Assembly (NCBI GenBank): GCA_002492335.1 | Contig: DKYD01000092.1 | Coordinates: 1 to 5,536, forward strand | Direction of reading: 5' to 3' | DNA: 5,536 nt | Origin: Lachnospiraceae bacterium UBA7109 | GTDB lineage: Bacteria; Bacillota; Clostridia; Lachnospirales; Lachnospiraceae | In this document: positions 1 through 4,900 of the stretch, piece by piece | Layout of the letters: every line of letters begins with the position of its first letter | How positions within the stretch are numbered: the stretch's first letter is position 1 | Made by a program: the position numbers and the translations under genes | Notes under the pieces: model-generated | The model's input: the letters and a program-made list of their open reading frames with translations, nothing else | What the model was told of the DNA's origin: nothing | Database searches by the model: none

Positions 1-171
1 AAAAAGGGGGTAGAAATTATTGGGAATGATGTTAAAATATACACAGGGTCTGAAAAAGCAGAGGCAAAAGGGACTCTTGTTGTGATAAAGCCGATTGGGA
101 AAAAGAAGAATGCTGATCTTATAACAATTCCGGAGCAGACACAGGAAAATGAGGAGTCAGGAGAAGAATAG
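1..171 (+). CDS. yqfD: Sporulation protein YqfD, C-terminal end (partial)
   Basis: The frame opening at base 1 runs 56 codons to a TAG at 169-171; the 5' part of the gene lies outside the window. The visible tail begins KKGVEIIGNDVKIYTG, continues through AKGTLVVIKPIGKK, and ends in an acidic, Glu-rich stretch. A pattern of G-V-x-I-x-x-N-x-V-K-I-Y followed by a basic/Gly/Thr strand resembles the C-terminus of the YqfD family. In Bacillus, YqfD is a membrane protein made in the mother cell under sigma-E and needed for efficient sporulation; its molecular role is unclear. The strongest support is position: yqfC-yqfD-phoH is a conserved order in spore-forming Bacillota, and the stop abuts the phoH start with no gap. 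The identification combines the tail pattern and synteny; the membrane segments that would settle it are outside the window. Confidence 0.7.
   Translation, partial: KKGVEIIGNDVKIYTGSEKAEAKGTLVVIKPIGKKKNADLITIPEQTQENEESGEE
159..165 (+). promoter_or_regulatory. Ribosome binding site of phoH
   Basis: AGGAGAA lies inside the last codons of yqfD, six bases before the ATG at 172. The same protein has a second in-frame ATG at 181, which would be 15 bases from this site, so the spacing favours 172 as the start. Overlap with the yqfD end suggests translation of phoH follows that of yqfD. Confidence 0.6.
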
Positions 172-1164
172 ATGGGAATCATGGAAACGATCATGGAGAT
201 ACCGGCTGAGCATGAGGCAAATGTATTTGGTCAGTTTGATGCGTATGCAAAGAAAATCGAGAAAACATTGAATGTTACGCTGATTGCCAGAGGAGAGAGT
301 ATTAAGATTATGGGCGAAGCGGCCCGGGTTGAAAAGGCACGGACAGTGCTTTCAAAGCTTACCGAGCTTTCCAGACGTGGAAATACGATACAGGAACAAA
401 ATGTGGACTATACACTTTCTCTTGTCATAGAGGACAGTGGAGAGGATGTACTTGAGATAGATAAAGATATTATCTGCCATACTTTGCAGGGAAAGCCAAT
501 CAAACCGAAAACTTTTGGTCAGAAGAACTATGTGGATGCAATTCGTAGTAAGATGATTGTATTTGGCCTTGGACCAGCCGGAACCGGGAAGACTTACCTT
601 GCAATGGCGATGGCAATTACAGCGTTTAAAAATAATGATGTTGGAAGAATTATTCTTACGAGACCGGCAATTGAAGCCGGAGAAAAACTGGGATTTCTTC
701 CGGGCGACCTGCAGAGCAAAATTGATCCATATCTTCGGCCGCTTTATGATGCTTTGTATCAGATCATGGGAGCGGAAAGTTTTCTCAAGAATTCTGAAAA
801 GGGGCTGATAGAGGTTGCGCCTCTTGCCTATATGAGGGGGCGGACCTTGGATAATGCCTTTATTATTCTGGATGAAGCTCAAAATACGACTCCGGCTCAG
901 ATGAAAATGTTTTTGACTCGAATTGGGTTCGGTTCAAAGGTTGTAATCACGGGTGATGAGACGCAGAAGGATCTGGCGGCCGGCCAGGCTTCCGGCCTTG
1001 ATGTCGCAATCCGGGTCGTGAAACAAATTGAAGATATCGGAATCTGTCGTCTGACAAGCAAGGATGTTGTCCGTCACCCGCTTGTCCAGAAGATCGTCAA
1101 GGCATATGAAGAATACGAAAGTAAAGCAAAAACCCGCGGAAAAGACAGAAGGAGAAGATCATGA
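172..1164 (+). CDS. phoH: PhoH family ATPase
   Basis: A 330-residue protein of the PhoH family, about the length of the Bacillus homologue. Residues 10-75 match the KH-like N-terminal region that precedes the ATPase domain in these proteins. The P-loop domain follows: Walker A GPAGTGKT at residues 134-141, Walker B IILDEAQN with D234 and E235, and the helicase-like motif TGDETQKDL starting at T260, which together are typical of PhoH. The C-terminus is short and basic (KTRGKDRRRRS), which could bind RNA. Family members bind and hydrolyse ATP and are linked to RNA metabolism by their KH-like region and by their near-constant linkage to ybeY; a precise substrate is not established. The start follows the yqfD stop directly. 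The last four bases are shared with ybeY (ATGA), as expected for translational coupling. All catalytic motifs are intact. Confidence 0.95.
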   Translation: MGIMETIMEIPAEHEANVFGQFDAYAKKIEKTLNVTLIARGESIKIMGEAARVEKARTVLSKLTELSRRGNTIQEQNVDYTLSLVIEDSGEDVLEIDKDIICHTLQGKPIKPKTFGQKNYVDAIRSKMIVFGLGPAGTGKTYLAMAMAITAFKNNDVGRIILTRPAIEAGEKLGFLPGDLQSKIDPYLRPLYDALYQIMGAESFLKNSEKGLIEVAPLAYMRGRTLDNAFIILDEAQNTTPAQMKMFLTRIGFGSKVVITGDETQKDLAAGQASGLDVAIRVVKQIEDIGICRLTSKDVVRHPLVQKIVKAYEEYESKAKTRGKDRRRRS

Positions 1165-1655
1165 CACTGTATTATGAAGAAGAAGGAGACTTAATACTTC
1201 CGATTGCATGTGAAGAGACTGCAAGACGGGTGATTGAGGAAGCGCTTGATTATATTGGGTGTCCGTATGAGGTTGAAGTGAATCTGCTTCTCACGATGAA
1301 CGAAGAGATTCGTGCAATGAACCGGGAATTCCGGGGAATTGACAGAGAGACAGATGTATTGTCGTTTCCTATGGTTGAGTATGAAATCCCGGGAGAATTT
1401 GACTTCCTGGAAGAGAGGGAGGACTGTTTTCATCCGGAAAGCGGTGAGCTTCTTCTGGGAGATATTGTTATTTCAAAAGAAAAAGTTCTGTCACAGGCGT
1501 CTGAGTTTGGACATGCCCCGAAGCGTGAATTTGCTTTTTTGATTGTACATTCTGTGCTGCATTTAGCGGGGTTTGATCATATGAAAGAGGATGAGAGGAC
1601 CATCATGGAAGATAAACAACGTCAGATTTTAGAAAAGATGAACATTTTACGATAA
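1161..1655 (+). CDS. ybeY: Endoribonuclease YbeY (rRNA maturation factor)
   Basis: A 164-residue zinc-dependent single-strand endoribonuclease of the UPF0054 family, acting in the cytoplasm in 16S rRNA 3'-end maturation and ribosome quality control. The family signature is complete: MNREFRGIDRETDVLSFP in the N-terminal half, LLGDIVIS in the middle, and the metal-binding HSVLHLAGFDH with H130, H134 and H140. The second residue of this last motif is Ser where Escherichia coli has Gly; Ser also occurs in Bacillota homologues. Between the DVLSFP and LGDI elements lies an acidic linker (EFDFLEEREDCFHPESGE) longer than in the E. coli protein, which looks like a lineage-specific loop. The start is supported by AAGGAG at 1149-1154, six bases before the ATG, and by the four-base overlap with phoH. 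The phoH-ybeY pair is conserved across bacteria and points to a joint role in RNA processing. Confidence 0.95.
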   Translation: MTLYYEEEGDLILPIACEETARRVIEEALDYIGCPYEVEVNLLLTMNEEIRAMNREFRGIDRETDVLSFPMVEYEIPGEFDFLEEREDCFHPESGELLLGDIVISKEKVLSQASEFGHAPKREFAFLIVHSVLHLAGFDHMKEDERTIMEDKQRQILEKMNILR

Positions 1656-1669
1656 AATGGAGTTGAGTT

Positions 1670-3328
1670 ATGGCTGATAGCGGAAAACGAAAAGAAAAAA
1701 ATTTTCTTGTACAGGGATCAATTCTTGCAATTGCAGGAGTAATCACAAAAATTATCGGAGCGGTATACAGGGTTCCGCTTGTAAATATACTTGGAGATAA
1801 GGGAATGGGATATTATGGTGTAGCATTTCAGATTTATGCCATTGCGCTCACCCTGACCTCTTACAGTCTGCCGCTTGCTGTTTCAAAGCTTGTATCAGCA
1901 AGAGTGGCAACCGGACAATATAAAAATGCATATAAGGTATTTCGCGGAGCAGTTCTGTTTGCTTTTCTTGTGGGTGGCAGTACCACTGCAATTATTTTCT
2001 TTGGCGCTGATTTTATTGCTTCTGAATTCATGGCGATGAAACTAAGCGCTTACGCACTGAAGGTGCTTGCTCCCTGCATATTAATTGTAGCGCTTCTTGG
2101 AGTGTTCCGGGGATTTTTCCAGGGAAATGGCTCTATGGTTCCGACAGCGGTATCTCAGATATTGGAGCAGGTAGTTAATGCGGCTGTCAGTATCGGCGGA
2201 GCATATTTTCTCCTGAAGGTTGGAATGAAGGTTGCAGAGGAGAAGCATGTTAAATCATATGGCGCTGCATATGCGGCGGCAGGCGGTACACTTGGAACGG
2301 TAATAGGAGCTTTGTCAGCACTTTTGTTTCTGGTATTTATTTTCCTGACTTACCGGCGTGTATTAAAACGGCAGATACGCAGAGACCGCAGACATAAAAG
2401 TGAAAGCTTCCAGAAGATTTTTAAGCTTCTTCTTATTACGATCGCACCGGTGCTTTTAAGCTCTACTGTTTATAATCTGTGTGGAGTTGTAGATAATGCC
2501 ATGTTTGGTAAGATTATGGCAGTTCAGGGACACAAAGAAAGTGAATATGCTGCTTTAATCGGAATTTTAAGTGGAAAATACGATACGCTGATTAATGTTC
2601 CGCTGGCGATTTCCAATGCACTGGCGGCCTCTCTGATTCCAAGTCTGATACTGACAGTTAAGACGGGAAGTAAGAAACAGGTGCATAACAAGATTCAGCT
2701 TTTTGCGAGATTTGACATGATGATCGCGATTCCAAGTGCAGCAGCATTTATTGTGCTGGCAAAACCGCTTCTTGACCTTCTCTTCTTTACGGAGAACAAT
2801 CAGACGGCGGCCTCAATGCTTCAGCTTGGTGCGGTATCAGTTGTTTTTTACTGTCTGTCGACAGTTACGAATGCAGTTCTTCAGGGAATTGATAAAATGA
2901 TGATACCGGTGAAAAATGCGGCGATAGCGCTCGGAATACATATAGTGTCCTTGTTTGTTATGATGGTCGCGTTCCGGTGGGGGATTTATGCGGTTATTAT
3001 CAGTAAAATTGTATTTTCGGCATCCGTTTGTATTTTGAATGCCCACGCACTCAGAGAACATCTGGGATATGTCCAGGAACAGAGAAAAACATTTATTATT
3101 CCGGTGATTGCATCTGTGATTATGGGCGCCCTGGCATTTCTTCTGCATCTTATTCTGGGACTGTTTATCAATATACAGATCGCAACTCTTATTACGCTTC
3201 CCGCGGCAGTAGCGGTGTATGGTGCGGCACTGGTTCTTTTGGGTGGTGTTACTGAGGGCGAATTAGAGCAGATGCCGAAAGGAAGATTGCTTGTAAAAAT
3301 ATGCCGAAAGGTAAAATTGTTCCGTTAA
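1670..3328 (+). CDS. MOP-superfamily lipid-linked oligosaccharide flippase (SpoVB/YtgP-like)
   Basis: A 552-residue, very hydrophobic protein, close in length to Bacillus YtgP and somewhat longer than SpoVB, with roughly 14 apparent membrane segments. The first segment carries the usual start of this family, with GVITKIIGAVYRVPL (R34 in the RVPL element), then LGDKGMGYYG and LPLAVSKLVSARVATGQY. FRGFFQGNGSMVPTAVSQ begins at F146 and is followed by an EQ pair, another hallmark of SpoVB-like and MurJ-like members. A hydrophilic basic loop around residues 228-245 separates the two halves, and the second half has LINVPLAISNALAASLIPSL (about 306-325). The C-terminal tail is basic and probably cytoplasmic. 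These proteins flip undecaprenyl-linked sugars such as lipid II, or spore-cortex precursors, across the membrane. Which substrate applies here cannot be told, so no symbol is given. TGGAG at 1658-1662 lies seven bases from the ATG; the gap to ybeY is 14 bases. Confidence 0.88.
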   Translation: MADSGKRKEKNFLVQGSILAIAGVITKIIGAVYRVPLVNILGDKGMGYYGVAFQIYAIALTLTSYSLPLAVSKLVSARVATGQYKNAYKVFRGAVLFAFLVGGSTTAIIFFGADFIASEFMAMKLSAYALKVLAPCILIVALLGVFRGFFQGNGSMVPTAVSQILEQVVNAAVSIGGAYFLLKVGMKVAEEKHVKSYGAAYAAAGGTLGTVIGALSALLFLVFIFLTYRRVLKRQIRRDRRHKSESFQKIFKLLLITIAPVLLSSTVYNLCGVVDNAMFGKIMAVQGHKESEYAALIGILSGKYDTLINVPLAISNALAASLIPSLILTVKTGSKKQVHNKIQLFARFDMMIAIPSAAAFIVLAKPLLDLLFFTENNQTAASMLQLGAVSVVFYCLSTVTNAVLQGIDKMMIPVKNAAIALGIHIVSLFVMMVAFRWGIYAVIISKIVFSASVCILNAHALREHLGYVQEQRKTFIIPVIASVIMGALAFLLHLILGLFINIQIATLITLPAAVAVYGAALVLLGGVTEGELEQMPKGRLLVKICRKVKLFR

Positions 3329-3360
3329 CCGTTTATTTTGAATGATAAGGGAGAATGTAT

Positions 3361-3401
3361 GAACCGTCAGTCAGAATCCATTCCGGCAGACGGTTCGTTT
3401 T
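3361..3401 (+). terminator. Putative intrinsic terminator after the flippase gene
   Basis: GAACCGTC (3361-3368) and GACGGTTC (3389-3396) form a perfect 8-base-pair stem with a 20-base loop, followed by GTTTTAT. It lies 33 bases after the flippase stop and just before the stop of the convergent minus-strand gene. The loop is long and the T run is short, so termination may be inefficient. Read on the minus strand the repeat is followed by ATACATTC, with no T run, so it is a poorer terminator for that gene, although the stem could still act both ways. Confidence 0.5.
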
Positions 3402-3405
3402 ATAA

Positions 3406-3786
3406 TCAGCTTGTATAATTTTCCAGAAAACCGTAAAGCTCTTCTATACCCTCCATATATTTTCCGTTTCGTATTTCTTCACGCAGACTGTCCGGCAGAT
3501 CGTCGTAACGAATATCCGTATATTCATAAGGGGTTTTCTTATCACTTAAATACACGACAACATATCCGTTCACTTCCATAAGATAATAGCAGTCTTCTTT
3601 CAGGGCAGTTCCTTCGGCAGCAATGGATTCTTCCTCTTCACGCGCTGCCTGTTCCTCCTGAATGAGACGTGTTTTTTCCTCTGCCCGTTCAAGCGTATAT
3701 TTTCTGCTTAACTGGTAAGCACACGTAAGAATAAAAATTGACAGAATTGATATAACAAAAAATCCGATACCATATTTATTTTTCAT
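3406..3786 (-). CDS. Membrane-anchored protein with BofC C-terminal-like domain
   Basis: A 126-residue protein and the only minus-strand gene in the window. Residues 6-25 are a single hydrophobic segment after a short basic N-terminus (MKNKY), so it probably sits in the membrane with its bulk outside the cytoplasm. Residues 27-58 are rich in Glu, Arg and Gln and likely form a coiled-coil stalk. Residues 66-126 form a compact domain: YYLMEVNGYVVVYLSDKK, then a YEYTDI element, a DDLP turn, an EEIRNGKY helix and the ending EELYGFLENYTS. This resembles the C-terminal domain of BofC, which in Bacillus takes part in forespore-to-mother-cell signalling for sigma-K; the N-terminal BofC domain is absent. 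The match was made from memory of the pattern, so a role in sporulation is inference. The ribosome site is the complement of 3795-3800 (AAGGAG), eight bases from the ATG. C22 follows I-L-T, a poor lipobox, so it is probably not a lipoprotein. Confidence 0.6.
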   Translation of the reverse strand: MKNKYGIGFFVISILSIFILTCAYQLSRKYTLERAEEKTRLIQEEQAAREEEESIAAEGTALKEDCYYLMEVNGYVVVYLSDKKTPYEYTDIRYDDLPDSLREEIRNGKYMEGIEELYGFLENYTS

Positions 3787-3794
3787 ACGGACAA

Positions 3795-3800
3795 CTCCTT
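3795..3800 (-). promoter_or_regulatory. Ribosome binding site of the BofC-like gene
   Basis: On the minus strand this reads AAGGAG, eight bases upstream of the ATG that begins at 3786. It is a near-consensus site and supports both the reality of this gene and its start. Confidence 0.6.
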
Positions 3801-3865
3801 TTTAAAGATAGTGTTGCCGCTCCAGGATATTTTTATACAAAAGAAAAATCCGATAGAAATTAAAG
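3801..3865. other. Divergent intergenic spacer
   Basis: AT-rich DNA between the BofC-like gene and the DUF896 promoter. Apart from the weak minus-strand -10 candidate at 3832-3837, no coding frame, RNA gene, riboswitch-like structure or clear operator was seen. With flanking sites the whole gap between start codons is 137 bases, the largest non-coding stretch in the window. Confidence 0.5.
3832..3837 (-). promoter_or_regulatory. Possible -10 element for the BofC-like gene
   Basis: The minus strand reads TATAAA here, about 45 bases upstream of the start codon. No good TTGACA-like hexamer lies 16-18 bases further upstream, so this is either a weak or activator-dependent promoter, or chance in an AT-rich region. 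No clear sigma-E, -F or -G consensus was seen in 3801-3914. Confidence 0.22.
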
Positions 3866-3894
3866 TGGACTTCCGTCACGAGATAGTGTAAGAT
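3866..3894 (+). promoter_or_regulatory. Candidate sigma-A promoter of the DUF896-miaB block
   Basis: TGGACT (3866-3871) matches four of six bases of TTGACA, and TAAGAT (3889-3894) matches four of six of TATAAT, with a 17-base spacer. Transcription would begin near 3900, giving a leader of about 20-25 bases that starts just before the DUF896 ribosome site. It lies in the 137-base divergent region, the only sizeable gap in front of the right-hand genes. No Bacillus-type SOS box (CGAAC-N4-GTTCG) is visible, although Bacillus ynzC, a DUF896 gene, belongs to an SOS operon. Confidence 0.45.
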
Positions 3895-3909
3895 AAATAA
3901 AGTGCCAGG

Positions 3910-3915
3910 AAAGGA
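3910..3915 (+). promoter_or_regulatory. Ribosome binding site that decides the DUF896 start
   Basis: AAAGGA at 3910-3915 is eight bases before the ATG at 3924. It overlaps the first base of another in-frame ATG at 3915 and so cannot serve that one; only the weaker AGGA at 3907-3910, four bases away, could. The start at 3924 is therefore preferred. Confidence 0.5.
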
Positions 3916-3923
3916 TGAATATC

Positions 3924-4157
3924 ATGGATGAGAAGAAAATTGCACGTATCAATGAATTATATCATAAGTCAAAAGCAGAAGGACTTAACGAAGAAGAATT
4001 AAAAGAACAGCAGGTATTAAGAAGGGAATATATTGATTCCTTTAAAAGAAATCTGAGAAGCCAGCTTGATCAGATTTCAATTATAGAAAAAGATGGAAGC
4101 GTAACAGATCTGGGTGAAAAATTTGGAGCAAAAAAAGGAAATCAGACAAAAAATTAA
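3924..4157 (+). CDS. DUF896 (YnzC-like) small protein
   Basis: A 77-residue protein beginning MDEKKIARINELYHKSKAEG, with REYIDSFKRNLRSQLDQI in the middle and DGSVTDLGEKFG near the end. These are the hallmark blocks of the DUF896 family (Bacillus YnzC), and the length agrees with YnzC. The family is cytoplasmic and mostly helical; the N-terminal half, about residues 3-43, reads as two charged helices forming a hairpin. No biochemical function is established. In Bacillus, ynzC lies in an SOS-induced operon with the division inhibitor yneA; nothing of that context is present here. An in-frame ATG at 3915 would add three residues (MNI), but ribosome-site spacing favours 3924. The gene heads the right-hand operon. 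Its last 44 bases also encode the start of the cyclo-ligase in another frame, and the residues after the conserved DUF896 core (AKKGNQTKN) look like a non-conserved tail. Confidence 0.88.
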   Translation: MDEKKIARINELYHKSKAEGLNEEELKEQQVLRREYIDSFKRNLRSQLDQISIIEKDGSVTDLGEKFGAKKGNQTKN

Positions 4158-4671
4158 AAAACTTCGAAGCAGTTTGGATCCATTGTTGTGGAAAGAAAAG
4201 ACGAAAATAATTACAGATGCCGTTATCCATCACAGATGGTTCCAGGAGGCGGCGGATATTTACTGTTATATTGATTTTAATCAGGAAGTCGGGACTTCCG
4301 GGGTGATAAAAGAGGCATGGAGACAGGGAAAGAATGTGTGGGCGCCGAAAGTATCGGGAGAAAATATGGAATTTTGTTCTCTGACTTCTTTTGAGGAACT
4401 TGTGACAGGCGCATATGGCATTCTGGAGCCGAATGGTACGGTTATATCTGAACAGAATCATGGACTGATGCTTGTGCCGGGAGTTGCTTTTGATAAGCAG
4501 AAAAATCGAATTGGATACGGAAAGGGATATTATGACAGATATCTGAAGGCGCATCCCCTTCTTCATACAATCGCACTGGCATTTGAACTGCAGATCGTGG
4601 GCAGGATAGAAGCGCAGGCACAGGATATAAAACCGGAGCTTCTCCTGACAGAATCCTGTATTTATAAATGA
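4114..4671 (+). CDS. 5-formyltetrahydrofolate cyclo-ligase
   Basis: A 185-residue cytoplasmic enzyme of one-carbon metabolism (Bacillus YqgN, human MTHFS; EC 6.3.3.2). It converts 5-formyltetrahydrofolate and ATP to 5,10-methenyltetrahydrofolate, recovering a storage or inhibitory folate. The N-terminus has the family's Lys/Arg-rich helix (KKEIRQKIKKLRSSL) that contacts ATP phosphates. The middle has YCYIDFNQEVGTSGVI, and the C-terminal half has LVPGVAFD (residues 120-127) and the nucleotide-binding GYGKGYYDRY (134-143). Length is normal and all key motifs are present. The start is uncertain: no ATG is available before the conserved helix. The GTG at 4114 has only GGAAG, 14 bases upstream; the TTG at 4123 has GGGTGA five bases upstream and would give 182 residues. 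Either start lies inside the DUF896 gene, with an overlap of 44 or 35 bases, so translation is probably coupled to that of DUF896. Confidence 0.93.
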   Translation: MKNLEQKKEIRQKIKKLRSSLDPLLWKEKTKIITDAVIHHRWFQEAADIYCYIDFNQEVGTSGVIKEAWRQGKNVWAPKVSGENMEFCSLTSFEELVTGAYGILEPNGTVISEQNHGLMLVPGVAFDKQKNRIGYGKGYYDRYLKAHPLLHTIALAFELQIVGRIEAQAQDIKPELLLTESCIYK

Positions 4672-4700
4672 TAAAACAATAGAAAAAGAGGCGGTGTGAA

Positions 4701-4877
4701 ATGACTTTACCGAAAGATCCGGTGATGTTATTAAGTGTAATTAATACAAAATTGAGAGATGAGTATCCGGATCTGGATGCTCTGTGTGAAGATATGCAAG
4801 TGGAACAAAACACACTTATTCATATGCTGAAAGGAATTGATTATGAATATGATGAAGAAAAGAATCAGTTTGTCTAA
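4701..4877 (+). CDS. DUF4250 small protein
   Basis: A 58-residue frame from ATG 4701 to TAA 4875-4877, starting MTLPKDPVMLLSVINTKLRD, then YPDLDALCEDM, and ending YEYDEEKNQFV. The LPKDPVMLLSxxNTKLRD opening, the LDxLC element and the Y-E-Y-D-x-x-x-N-Q-F ending are what I recall of the DUF4250 family, whose members are about this size. No function is known. The protein is soluble, acidic and probably helical, and the LDALCEDMQVEQNTLIHML stretch could be a small helix-turn-helix-like bundle, but that is only impression. A purine-rich site (GAGG 4688-4691, GGTG 4693-4696) precedes the ATG. It lies 29 bases after the cyclo-ligase and 23 before miaB, so it is almost certainly co-transcribed with them. 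Its short length makes it easy to miss. Confidence 0.85.
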   Translation: MTLPKDPVMLLSVINTKLRDEYPDLDALCEDMQVEQNTLIHMLKGIDYEYDEEKNQFV

Positions 4878-4900
4878 TATTTAGAAACGGGGAAATAAAA

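Noticed and set aside
352..882. Minus-strand open frame of 176 codons opposite phoH
   Set aside because: It lies wholly inside phoH, has no recognisable domain and a Cys/His/Asn-rich low-plausibility composition; phoH has intact motifs in the same region.
3401..3419. Two perfect TATAAT hexamers on the + strand (3401-3406 and 3414-3419)
   Set aside because: Neither has a -35-like hexamer at 16-18 bases (CCATTC and CGGTTC at 17) nor a TGn extension, and transcription from them would only run antisense to the BofC-like gene. Likely chance in AT-rich DNA.
3721..3786. Lipoprotein signal in the BofC-like protein (C22)
   Set aside because: The residues before C22 are I-L-T; a lipobox normally has Gly, Ala or Ser at -1. 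A plain membrane anchor is more likely.
3838..3914. SOS (LexA) operator ahead of DUF896, expected from Bacillus ynzC
   Set aside because: No CGAAC-N4-GTTCG-like palindrome is present; the only small symmetry, CAC GAGATA GTG (3878-3889), has three-base arms and is not significant.
4081..4566. Minus-strand open frame of 161 codons opposite DUF896 and the cyclo-ligase
   Set aside because: It is antisense to two well-identified genes and shows no family-like pattern; it is best explained as a coding shadow.
4442..4813. Minus-strand open frame spanning the cyclo-ligase end and the DUF4250 gene
   Set aside because: It runs opposite both genes with no convincing product; the + strand frames have ribosome sites and recognisable sequence.
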